This document shows, piece by piece, positions 20,401-30,700 of a DNA stretch of 64,000 nt. Both the position numbers and the translations under genes were made by a program. How positions within the stretch are numbered: position 1 is the first letter of the stretch; each line of letters opens with the position of its first letter. Source of the DNA: Watersipora subatra (Eukaryota > Bryozoa > Gymnolaemata > Cheilostomatida > Watersiporidae). Location: contig NC_088711.1 in assembly GCF_963576615.1 (NCBI RefSeq), positions 21,794,182 to 21,858,181 on the forward strand, in the 5' to 3' direction. The notes under the pieces are model-generated. The model saw nothing but the letters and a program-made list of their open reading frames with translations. It made no database searches and was not told the origin of the DNA.

Positions 20401-23400
20401 CTTTTATCGCAAGTACGAATAAGTCAATGGTAGCAATTCATTTTTTTAAAAGACTCCACAGATTATCTTATTACAGTATCAGAACTGTCTGCAAGTTTGT
20501 AAGATGGACAGTCTTTGGCAGTGAAAGTTGCAGTCAATGAAAAGTCACAATGAATGAAAGTCACAATCATCTAGAGTCATAATCAGTGAGAATTACTGAT
20601 AGTGAGAGTCATAATCAGTGAACGTTACTAACAGTGAGAGTCATAGTCAGTGAGAGTTACTAACAGTGAAAGTCATAAACAGTGAGAGTTACTAACAGTG
20701 ACAGTCATAGTCAGTGAGAGTTATTAACAGTGAGAGTGATAGTCAGTGAGAGTTACTAAAAGTGAGAGTCATAGTCAATGAGAGTTACAAACAGTGAGAG
20801 CCATAGTCAGTGAGAGTTACTAACAGTGAAGGATATCATCAATGAGAATTACTAAGTGAAGGATATAGTCAATGTGGGTGGCAATCAGAGATACTTAGTT
20901 ACTATCAATGTGATTCTCAATCTCAATGAATGTGAGTTGGCTTCACTTGAAGGTAATTTACTTATTTTTTATCATGTTACGAGGTTAGTTGCTTATTTTT
21001 CGACAAGAGCCTCATTCATGTCTCATCCAAGTTTAACGGTAATTGCCATGTCCTCTATCTGCCCAAGTTTTTTGGGCGTCGTTCTTGTCACACAGTTCTA
21101 CACTTATTGGCGAGAGATATCTGACAGTTTATCAAGATGTTTACGAGTTTTAGAAGCATTTCTTCAAAAGGTTCGATGTAAACACCAGCTGTTTGATGGA
21201 GTATCTTTAGTAAAGTCCAAGATAATGATATGGTGTCTATGATTCATATGTCATACTCATGTTGTAATTATAGAGGGAGAAGTTGTTCAGTTGGAATGTG
21301 ATCATGTTTGGCAGTCGTGTTGCTTACCAACAGTTCAACCATCTTTGCGGGTAGAAAGTACGGCAGCCTTACCTGTGCCACCAGCGGTACCCCAATCATC
21401 TAGAGAGCAAAGCCTAAAGCTAGGTATGTGAGCAAAGCTGTAGTCATGCTAAACAAAAAATAAAGGCTTTTACCTTCGATTAATACCTTTTACTAAATAA
21501 TGCCATAGCATTTTTTGTTCCAATATCTGCTTCTAGAATCATCTGTGCAACAAATGAGCGCTGCCAGAAAACTTTGTGTAAAGTGATTAAAAGACATCAC
21601 TTGCTACTTTCTTTCATTTTAGGCAGCTTCTTGCTGTCTCTAATGTTTTCAAAGGCTAAAAAAGGAGATCAAAATCTACCGTGACATGTACATTGTTTCC
21701 TCACTAGCTATTCAGATATGATACCGTCTATACACTTTCTGTCAGTTTTATCTTTCTCAATCAGATTAAGTGGAATTAAATAAAACTCACCCATGCAAAT
21801 AAAACCCAGCTGACACCACTTACTCCTCTCCATCATTTGACATAAAAACACCTTAAATTGTCATGTTTTACCTAATGCAAGATTAAAGACACAGTTTCTT
21901 AAAAATAAAAAATAACTCAATTAAAAACTAAACTTTTTGGCAGAGCTTATATCACGAGTTGTAAAATTTTCAATCTATCTTTTGTGAGTAGGCATGCATG
22001 AAGGCGGTTTCCGTCTGTCTCCAGACGAGGATTATGCAAATCTGTTCACAAATCCTGATAAAGCATTTCTATTTCTTCCTTCGGCTAAATGATAAAATGT
22101 TGATTAGCAGGTCAGCTCCTGCCCCAGCTATTGCATAACATGCCATACATTGATCAGTTCACCATTTACATTCACTGTTCACTGCTCAGTTTTCAAGTGG
22201 TTGACAAATTTTGTTCTTTTAAAGAAATTTAAACTTTTACAAATGTTCAATTTTAAGAAGTAACAAAATTTTATAATAAGTGATAAAGCCTGATTTCCTT
22301 TTTCTCCTATTTTCTATCATCCACTTTGAGTGCTGTTTGAGAAAATTACGTGTAGTAAATAGGTTGTCATTTTCATATTAAAAATTGGTAATCAGATATA
22401 TTTCTGTACAATTAAAATTTTTAAGTCAGATGGATTTTCTGCTCTCGCTTTCGATCAACCAATCAATAGTGAGCTTGCATGTTTCACATCAATTAAACAA
22501 TAGCTTTTCTTTTAATTTAGTACATTTACATGTTCACCTATCCATCTATAACTAAAAATAGATTGCATTTATTTTCAGGTCAATGTGGGCAGCAAGTTCG
22601 AACTCCAAGGCAAAAAAGAATTATAGGAGGTAGTCTGTCACCACCTGGAACTTGGCCATGGCATGTTGGCATAAGCTCAGCTTTAGGACATGTTTACTGC
22701 GCTGGCACCGTGATAGACAGGAAATGGATACTTACTGCTGCTCACTGTTTTAAAAAGTATGTATGTAGATAGCTCAAGTCAAACTGCATGTTACACCTGA
22801 ATGATAATAGAAAAGTAAGTAGAAAGAATAGTATAAGAATATTAACTCGGTAAGTAGGATAGAGATAAGTCAGCACTTGACCTGTTCACATTCAGACCCA
22901 GAAATATGTTACATGCCTTAAAATGTTTTAAATTGTAGTAAATTTTTGCACTACTTAATGATTATCTTAGACCTATTAATTGTTCAGTAATGTATTCTGG
23001 CTTGACTATTGGTTCAATATTGATGTATAACGTTTAACTATCTGTATGCTACTTATTAACAATTAGTTATAAGTTTCGGTTACTAACCCTCAAGGTTACT
23101 GCTAACTATTGGTTATAAGTTGCAATTGCTAACCTTCAAGGTTACTGTTAAATATTAGTTAAAAGTTGCAGCTACTAACCCTCAAGGCTACTGTTAACTA
23201 TTAGTTATAAGTTGCAGTTACTAACCCTCAAGGTTACTGTTAACTATTAGTTATGAGTTGAAGCTACTAACCCTCAAGGTTACTGTTAACTATTGGTTAT
23301 AAGTTGCAATTACTAACCTTCAAGGTTACTGTTAAATATTAGTTATAAGTTGCAGCTACTAACCCTCAAGGCTACTGTTAACTATTAGTTATAAGTTGCA

Positions 23401-26400
23401 GTTACTAACCCTCAAGGTTACTGTTAACTATTAATTATAAATTGCAGTTACTAACCCTCAGGGTTACTGTTAACTATTAATTATAAATTGCAGTTACTAA
23501 CCCTCAAGGTTACTGTTAACTATTAGTTATGAGTTGAAGCTATTAACCCTTAAGGTTACTGTTAACTATTAGTTATGAGTTGCAGTTACTAACCCTCAAG
23601 ATTACTGTTAACTATTAGTTATAAGTTGCAGTTGCTAACCCTCAAGGTTACTTTCAATCATCAAGTGTACAACTGTAAAAATCAATGTTTTTCCCAATCA
23701 TACATGCCAGTCCAGTTGGCTGTTTTACATCTCTTGTACATGTGTCTATAAGCAATAGACACAATATGAACTGCTTTCATTGGACATTGGTATTTATTTT
23801 TTAAACTCTTTGAGCCTTTTTTGCTTGTTAAGATCTCATTATGCCTGGTGATATTTTGGTAAAGTTATAAAGGAACTTTAATCCAACATATTGCAGGATA
23901 AAAGATTTCTCCAGGCAGCGAGTTTTTTCTAGAAATAGAGACGATGGTACCCAGAAAACCTATTCAATTAAAAGAATAGTAAAGGTGGAGTATGCACATT
24001 TCTTTCTTTATATAACTCTCTGACAGAATGTGGGTAGATTGTGAGACGGTCTTTCTTGACTCTTTTGAAAAATAACTCTATTGCCATCACTCTATTACAA
24101 TCACTCTTTTGCTATCACTTTATTACAATCACTCTATTATAATCACTCTATTATAATCACACTATTATAATCACACTATTATAATCATTTTATGATAATA
24201 ATCATTCTATTATATTTGCTCCTTTAGAAACATTATGTAGCAGTCAACTCATCAGGCTCCTATCTCAGATCACCGGCCCATCATTCATGACTCTTGCCAG
24301 TTGTGTCAAGTAAAATGCTAAAACAAAATATCAATTACACAGATACTGTCACGTAAGATGATGCGTGTTATATTAGATATGCTCAAGGTCTCATTAAATG
24401 AATGTATATTCAAACTTGATTGTAAAATAAATGATTGGCAAAATAGTGGAATTTATTTGCTAGGCGATAATCCTTGATGATAATTCTCACAAGCTAGCGG
24501 ATTCATTGCTTGGTAAGATAAAAAATGGCCATTTTGCAGCATTTTCTTAAAATAAATTGTAATATAAAAGAAAATTGAGGGAAATTGAGCCAAGGTTTGT
24601 AATGTTTATCAAAATATCAAGCTAACTCGTGTATAAGGTCTGGTTGTTGTAAGAACTCTGGCAATTATTCACATGCACGGAGTTTATTTACTCCGCACCC
24701 CCTCGAGGTTCTGTTCACACTCTATTAGCACCGACTATACTCTGACTGAGGCTCACCTTGAGTGCCGGTAGTTCTTATTTATTGCTGACTTTCTCATCTG
24801 CTGCCTCGCTGCTCTCTCATCTTTGGATGGCTTTGAGAAATAACTTTCACTCTTTTGTCAGCCTGTGCATGGCAGCTAATATCATTGTATGTTGACCACC
24901 AAACCAAAGGCAGTTTATAAGAGGACTATTTCTACTATGTATTAACGTAAAATGTCATTATCTTCGCTAAACCATCTCACTGACAGTAATTATATTATGT
25001 CACTCACAAGTAAAGGATTGATTTCCAAATACAAGTTTCCTGTAACAAAGTTGAGTATACTAACAGTAATTAAACACTTAGAGCAAGTATGGCTTGTTCT
25101 CTTTCTTTGCGGTTGGTTCACGCATACCACGCTCAGCTATCTTTTACCTACTAAACGTGTATATGTTTCCTCAATTCCTATTAAGTTTGACGACAGGCAG
25201 TCATACAGTGAAATTTCATCACACTATTCTATGCGAAACTGCACTATACAGTTTGTTTTATGATTTAAATTTAATACATAAAAAAAGCTATTGACCCAAT
25301 TTCTGAAATTAGCCACAGAGTTTTTAAAGGGCTCTAATATTTTTATGCAATCAGTCATCATTTTTACATTTTTCAGATTTTTTACTTTCGTACATTTAAA
25401 GATTGCTTTATAAAAATATTGCAGAGATAATTTACGAACATTTACAGAAAGCATAAATTGACAAAAAATTCAACATCTAAGTAAAGTTGTAAGCAAGGAA
25501 GACTTTCAAATGTAGCACAGTCGCTATGGTTACTGAACCTACACCACAGATAAAATGTTTAACAAGTTGACAACTCAACAGACTATTGTTTGCGTTTGAT
25601 CACTAGCTGAGAATTAATTTTTTAATCATGTATCACTTTTACAAGAAACACTGCACTTCACGACTCCCTTCACGACTACACTTTACGACTCCACTTCACG
25701 ACTCCACTTCACAACTCCACTTCACGACTCCACTTCACGACTCCACTTCATGGCAAAAGTAGTCTTGGTAGTCATGCCAAAAGGATAATTTTGTTTCTGT
25801 CATATTTACTGTATCACCTGTGAATCATAACACTATAGTTATAGCAAAATATAACATTATTGCAAAATTGGTGATGTGTTTTGCAGCATTCGCTATACGA
25901 GGAGCATAACCACTCAGAGATGATTGACCACTCCCATAAATATGACATTGCTTTGGTCGAGCTTAACGACCATATTGAATTCAACGACTACATACAACCT
26001 GTATGCTTGCCTTCAACAGATGATGCGTTTGAGGAACGAGCCTGCTGGCTGGCGGGTTGGGGTTCCACCAGGTACAACAGCACAGGTACGCACCATCGTG
26101 TTACTGTTTGCTCTGCGATATATATCACTCTGTATCCATGCTCGTTTGCTTGTCTATGTTAGTCAGTTTAGTACAATTTATTTTTTGTTAGTCAAAAACA
26201 ATTATTATTATGTTCTATATTATATTATGATTACCGTACTTTTCGGACTATGAACCACACCCCTATATAAGCCGCATCTGCTTTATTTTTCATAAAACGA
26301 TAATAAAACAATACATAGGCCGCACCTCTGTATAGGCCGCAAAACTCAGGGCGGCGCTTTTTAACACGGCAGCAACTTTGCTCTTTAAAACAGAACAGTG

Positions 26401-29400
26401 CCTAACGACACTGTTTCGTATTAACCGACGCTTTTTAACCTAGTGCCTAACAGAACAGTAACATTAGGCATTGTTTCATATTTTCTTTCACTGCTAGAGG
26501 CGCACTAACCAGAGATTCTGGTTAATGCGCCCTAGCGATGGAAGAAAAAGCCACAGATTAGCCGCACCCTTATATGAGCTGCATGGCTCAAATCATCAGA
26601 AAATAGTAGTGGCTAATAGTCCGAAAAGTACAGTACATTTACTTATTTTAAACTTACAAAAAAAGGTGAATGTGTGATTAAGCGGGCTCATTGGTTTCTA
26701 ACTTAAACTTTGTGTTGTTTTTTGCATTCTGCAGCTGACAGCGAACTTCTTTGTTGTAACATTTAGCACATTATTAACTGTTGTAAAAGCAATTCGTGGT
26801 ATTTCGTTAAATATGCATTTACATGAAATACCACTTTATTTAGCTATTGTAGTTTTCACACTAGATGTCATTGTTTACTGACCGCACTAATCGCGTATAC
26901 TTCTTCAAGCACGAACCATTTTCAATAAATGTTCGGTTTGGAATTTCTTCAAAGAATCTATTATCCTAATTAATAGGTAAAGAAGATAGGATTTAAATTT
27001 TTGCGTTTATTAGATTTATGACTTCTTTCAAAATGTAGTTGGAGTAAGCAAGAGTTCCATGTATTACGCAATTCGTAAAGCTGCATGTAGCTCCAGGGCA
27101 CCGTGAGATAAGAGAGGGCTTGTTTGTTCTTCACCAATAGTTATATATTTTTATCTCAGGTTTGTCACTATATTTAGAGTTAAGTTTCCAGAGTTAAACT
27201 ATTCTTCCAATTATTAACCTTTTATACGAGCACCGGATACCATTCCTATAGTGCAGGGCAGTTTTCACGAATGATTACAGAAATATTCCATTGTTCTGTT
27301 TGCAATAGTTTGAGCTCAAACAAGACAGGCAGTGTCACAAAGATAACGCTTATATAATGTCAATAGCTGATAATTTCTCAATAGGTTTTTGCCACGTCAA
27401 CCATGGGTTATTTAGCTTAGAGATATCAAAGATGAAGGTCATGTAGTACCTGCAAGCACCTGTCGCTGCAGTAGAACCACCTTTTTGAGAAACACTTCCT
27501 AGACGATGACATTGACCGACTTCTAAAACCCTCTGCATAACGTTTCATGAAATAGTCACCTTTATCGTTATGGATGAGCAGCTTGTAGTATATTTAGTTA
27601 TTCTGGAACTTTCTAGAAGATACATTGCGGTTGAGGCAAGTGAGAGGTTCTGTCTTGTCAAGCTCTGCATGCAAAGCTCATTGGGGGAACCTTGTGGATA
27701 GCAAAATGCTGTGTTTTGGCAACGATCATCGTGGTGGATGCGCAGTAAGTTACTTAATTTTAAAGTTTTTGTGATGAGAATTTTTTTAAAGGTTCAATGA
27801 TCCACACTTCTGTCAATTAGTATTGAAGCTAAATTTGGATTTGCCTTCTCTGGCCTGCCTTTAGTCTGGGAATAGGTTCAACTACGGCTGACTATACCTT
27901 GTACAGCTGTTTATACAGCCGTTACCAGGAAAGTAGATAACGAAAATTGATAGAGTTGGCTGCCTTTTGTTTTGAACAAACTAAAAGAACAATTTTACAG
28001 TTTGGTTTTTTACTCGTAATTGTAAAACTTTTTATAAACCGATTATTTGTCCACGTGACAGTGTTTGTATTACTGCAGTGATACCCAAGTCTTGTATCAA
28101 AACAGCATATGAGAATGATTTTAGCTTAAGGATTCATATCTCATATTTTGCAAACACATTAAAATGGCAAACAGCAGAGCTATATATATATAGCTCTTCT
28201 GTTTTGGACATATACACATACACGGGCGTGCATACATCAAGCAATTCTTACTCCATGTGTAGACAACGAGAAGTTAAAATCTAGTTATTAACATTTTTGC
28301 ATACTTGCCAACTGTTGGACCTTCACATCTCTACTGAATGTGATTTGATATAGCCGATGCGTAATCGCGGGGAAGGCGTCGTCTTGAGGTAATAGAACTA
28401 CTTAGCTATTTTAAGGATGAAATATTGAGTCTTGTAAGCAACCAGAAAGTTTTCCTCCGATTTAGCTGTAATATCTTGCCTAAGCTTGCATTCAATGAGG
28501 GAAGAGAATTGTTTGTTTAACATATGAACCTGCTATAACCATCTATGTAAATCTTAGTGTTTGTCTTTTTGTTTTCATTTCTGTGTCCAGCTATAGCGAT
28601 TAGGATCTAGTAATTAAAAATCTCCTTCGCAAAGGATTTGATCTCACAACATTTAAATCACAAGTCTTACAAACTAGCGCGCAGAACCACCAGGCTAAAC
28701 TGTTCTCATTGTTACTAACGGTCTTACATTTAAGTATGTAAACCCTTATCGCGATTGCACCCGCTAAATATAACATTTTTATTATTAATTAATATTACCT
28801 TTTACTATTTTTCATTTTCCAGAGATTTTTTTTAAAAGCTCATTTTTTTCACCATTACCCATAACCAATTTTTTTACCTTGCAAGTTTTAAATGTGCCAT
28901 TTCAATTTCAAATGTGCCGTTACACTCCAATGTCCGGTTTTTGTAAATCTGTTCTGTAAAAACTAAATACTTTTTATGCAAACAATTGTATTATTTGAAG
29001 TCCTCACATTCTTTCTCCGTTTGGTCAAACAAAGACAGTCCGATATCTCATTTTTATGTTTATACCAGTATCAAGAGATACTGGTATTGTCCATCAAAAC
29101 TTTGCACACAATGAGCTTTTGCTGCAACAGTAAACTTTTTTATACACACAATTCAATGTAGCCATTGTTTATATTTTCTCTTAATTTAAACTGCACAAAA
29201 CCACTTTTCTCACCTAATTAAGTTTAAAGTTAAAACGGTAAATGTTAGATATGTTAAATAAAAATGTTATAAAATAATAAATATTCATGTATATTTCATG
29301 AATAATCTTTCCGCACTTTGTTATTACTCGAGCTGGACATTCACCTAGTAATACATAAACGTTTAAAAAAAACTATATACATGTGTTGGCTATTGGTCGC

Positions 29401-29730
29401 GGGTAATGAGGTATTTGACAGTTTTATGAACTATATAAATGAGTAAAGAGATGGCACAAACAACTTAGTGTGCATCCAAATTCATTCTCCGCTGCATCAA
29501 TCTACAGGTGTCAAATCACCTCGCTACCCCTGGCATTAGCAGAAGCATCAGTATGATATTACATGTTGTAGGGAGATTCTGGTGGAGGTCTTTTCTGTGA
29601 GAACGCAAAGGGAAGGTATGTCATAGCTGGAGTAATATCATGGGGCAGCGCTGACTGCAACCAGCGAGCCACAGTCTTGACCAACATCTCTCCTTATCAC
29701 GATTGGATAAAAACAACACTCAAGGTTTAA
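17372..29730 (+). CDS. Secreted chymotrypsin-fold serine protease with two six-Cys defensin/CLIP-like domains
   Basis: Nine exons join in one frame to 416 residues: 17372-17426, 18285-18482, 20201-20296, 21274-21423, 22579-22756, 23897-23984, 25887-26085, 27617-27744, 29572-29730. Residues 1-19 look like a signal peptide. Two six-Cys domains follow: Cys 41,48,53,66,72,73 and Cys 101,108,115,125,132,133, each with a GxC motif and a terminal CC. A Pro/Ser-rich linker leads to the S1 protease with activation after RQKR180 before IIGG. The triad is His222 (TAAHC), Asp275 (YDIAL) and Ser367 (GDSGG); Asp366 is present for zymogen activation. All ten Cys for the five usual disulfides are present, including Cys169 tying the prodomain to the catalytic chain. 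Family S1A. Substrate unknown; the architecture resembles arthropod CLIP proteases of clotting and immunity. Confidence 0.9.
17853..18239. repeat. 49-bp minisatellite in protease intron 1
   Basis: About 8 units. Each has ACTATCA ... TGATAGT as a 7-bp stem with 8-nt loop. Ends 45 nt before exon 2. Confidence 0.9.
18285..18482 (+). CDS. Protease exon 2, first six-Cys domain
   Basis: Acceptor TCTATATTCAG, donor GTGGGTAC, phase 1 at both ends. It carries a whole module with Cys spacing 6-4-12-5-0: CSYLGGDC, then MVGYC, PLC and ICC. An opposite-strand ORF here is a shadow. Confidence 0.85.
18483..19476. other. Protease intron 2, first part
   Basis: AT-rich; nothing recognised. Confidence 0.5.
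19477..19952. repeat. 23-bp minisatellite in protease intron 2
   Basis: About 20 units of TTCCTTTAGATCAGTACAAG + GTC. Confidence 0.92.
20201..20296 (+). CDS. Protease exon 3, first half of second six-Cys domain
   Basis: Acceptor TTTTCTATTCTAG, donor GTAGGTAG, phase 1 at both ends. It encodes CRSQHGVCHAWYNNC, the first three cysteines of the second module. Confidence 0.8.
20520..20870. repeat. 32-bp minisatellite in protease intron 3
   Basis: About 10 units built from AGTGAGAGTTACTAAC and AGTGAGAGTCATAGTC half-units. Confidence 0.85.
21274..21423 (+). CDS. Protease exon 4, second half of six-Cys domain and linker
   Basis: Acceptor GTAATTATAG, donor GTATGTGAG, phase 1 at both ends. LECDHVWQSCCLPT completes the module (spacing 9-6-0), followed by a Pro/Ser/Ala linker (ALPVPPAVPQSS) before the catalytic part. 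Confidence 0.8.
21424..22578. other. Protease intron 4, no repeat or gene seen
   Basis: 1.15 kb, AT-rich, no tandem array. Confidence 0.5.
22579..22756 (+). CDS. Protease exon 5, activation site and catalytic His
   Basis: Acceptor TTATTTTCAG, donor GTATGTATG, phase 1 to 2. Holds CGQQ, the basic site RQKR before IIGGS, PWHVGI, YCAGTVI and LTAAHC (His57 by chymotrypsin number). Confidence 0.95.
23060..23650. repeat. 46-bp minisatellite in protease intron 5
   Basis: About 12 units of GTTACTGTTAACTATTAGTT + ATAAGTTGCAGTTACTAACC + CTCAAG. Confidence 0.9.
23897..23984 (+). CDS. Protease exon 6
   Basis: Acceptor ACATATTGCAG, donor GTGGAGTATG (unusual), phase 2 to 0. Encodes the charged stretch KDFSRQRVFSRNRDDG, then YSIKRIVK, the strand before the Asp loop. 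The donor is chosen because it alone keeps frame with exon 7. Confidence 0.75.
24090..24205. repeat. Short TTATAATCACTC repeat in protease intron 6
   Basis: About eight imperfect 12-15 bp units. The rest of 23985-25886 holds the 13-bp array at 25650 and short ORFs (24952-25454) on both strands without support. Confidence 0.7.
25650..25752. repeat. 13-bp tandem repeat
   Basis: About 7 units of CTTCACGACTCCA in protease intron 6. Confidence 0.8.
25887..26085 (+). CDS. Protease exon 7, catalytic Asp
   Basis: Acceptor GTGTTTTGCAG, donor GTACGCAC, phase 0 to 1. Encodes HKYDIALVELNDHI (Asp102), QPVCLP (Cys122) and ACWLAGWGST (Cys136). Confidence 0.95.
26233..26634. mobile_element. MITE with ~26-bp terminal inverted repeats
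   Basis: Ends ACCGTACTTTTCGGACTATG and, reversed, ACTGTACTTTTCGGACTATT. The 402 bp interior has GGCCGC-rich tracts and an inner hairpin (GCGCACTAACCAGA / TCTGGTTAATGCGC). Nonautonomous DNA transposon in protease intron 7; no clear target-site duplication. Confidence 0.8.
26635..27616. other. Protease intron 7, remainder
   Basis: No gene; a 62-codon minus ORF at 27350 has no support. Confidence 0.5.
27617..27744 (+). CDS. Protease exon 8, substrate pocket floor
   Basis: Acceptor GAACTTTCTAG, donor GTAAGTTAC, phase 1 to 0. Encodes EDTLRQVRGSVLSSAC (Cys168), KMLCFG (Cys182) and RGGCA (Gly189, Gly190, Cys191). Not visible as a long ORF; found by the need for this segment before GDSGG and by phase. 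Confidence 0.9.
27745..28619. other. Protease intron 8, first part
   Basis: Nothing recognised. Confidence 0.45.
28620..28705 (-). repeat. tRNA-derived SINE head
   Basis: Reverse strand: TAGCCTGGTGGTTCTGCGCG ... GAGATCAAATCCTTTGCG. Confidence 0.6.
29220..29345 (-). repeat. Dispersed repeat, 'GTGAATGTCC / GTAATAA' family
   Basis: Reverse strand starts ACTAGGTGAATGTCCAGCTC, then AGTAATAACAAAG, and ends in CTTTAAACTT. Same family as 36590, 38565, 51745 and 5430. Confidence 0.6.
29572..29730 (+). CDS. Protease exon 9, catalytic Ser and stop
   Basis: Acceptor CATGTTGTAG, phase 0. Encodes GDSGGGLFCENAKG, VISWGSADC and DWIKTTLKV, then TAA at 29728-29730. Pocket residues are Gly216 and, by alignment of TVLT with GVYT, Thr226. 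Confidence 0.95.
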   Translation, partial: GDSGGGLFCENAKGRYVIAGVISWGSADCNQRATVLTNISPYHDWIKTTLKV

Positions 29731-30662
29731 AATCAGTTTCCCAACGAATTCATACTCACTGTATTAGATATAAGCGTGGATGCCGCTATTGTTTTTTGTT
29801 GGTGTCTGTTCTGTGTGATTAAGAATGCAGATGCTTTCAGCATGGCATTTCCAGGGCTCGGAGCTCGCTGTGGAATGTTGTAAGTTATGCATCACCGGTG
29901 TTTGATCTTCTGTTAACTTTTCATGTCAAACGATATGTTTGAATCACAGCTGTTGTCTTTAGCTTTGGTCTTGGTCAATCCATATGATCAGTGCATTCTT
30001 GATCTCATATTTTCTCAGCTAATATTTACTGCTTCTTTAGAATATTTATTTTTGGTAATGTTCTAACGCTCTTCAAGATTGCTTTGCTTTTAAGTTGTTT
30101 AATGTTCCCACCTTTTTCAATTTGCCTGGTGTGGCTAGTTTTGCTTTCTTTTGAACTTAAAATATATAGAAGAGTACTAGATGTCTACAGTGGAATGTAT
30201 TTCTTGACATTATCTGTGACATGCGTTAACTTTTGCTTTAGTTATGCAGAACAGACTTTTCAAAATTAAACAATTTAAGATTATGTAGATTATGTCAAAA
30301 TTTAGCTTCTTTCATCGCTTTACACAGTTTTATTTGAATATAGAACACCAACCGAAAATTAAAAATTAGCACACACAGAAAAATGTGACACGGAGGCAAT
30401 GATGCAAAGACTGCGACATGGAGGCAATGGCCGTGACACCTGAAAGGGTGTTCAACATTTAGAGTATTAAACAACAAACAGAAAGAAAGCAAGCAGTCAA
30501 TGGCCACACACAATTTGTAGAGGATACTCCAAGAGCGAGAACAACAGAGGCATGCTGAGTAAGTAGTCACACAGCATGATTGATTAGGTGATTGTCACTA
30601 AATTGAGAGTAGGTGAAGTAGAAGGTACTCAAATCTGTTAGCAGTCAGCAGTTTGATACCTT
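29731..30662. other. Convergent intergenic gap
   Basis: 932 bp between the two stop codons; must hold both 3' UTRs. ORFs of 61 and 91 codons have no support. Confidence 0.6.
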
Positions 30663-30700
30663 CTACTGAAGCGCTGAGTCAACTGGAGTCATCGACGTTT
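30663..30700 (-). CDS. Receptor exon 31, last 12 residues
   Basis: Acceptor TATTTTTTTGTAG. Phase 1 gives ETSMTPVDSALQ and TAG. Short but phase-correct, with a strong pyrimidine tract. Confidence 0.75.

Noticed and set aside
15798..20870. CRISPR-like regular repeats
   Set aside because: Units are contiguous without unique spacers, in a eukaryotic intron setting: minisatellites.
20856..21242. 128-codon + ORF in protease intron 3
   Set aside because: Starts in a minisatellite, no motif, no splice context; its frame is not needed for the protease.
25924..26253. 109-codon + ORF over the protease
   Set aside because: Shifted-frame shadow of exon 7.
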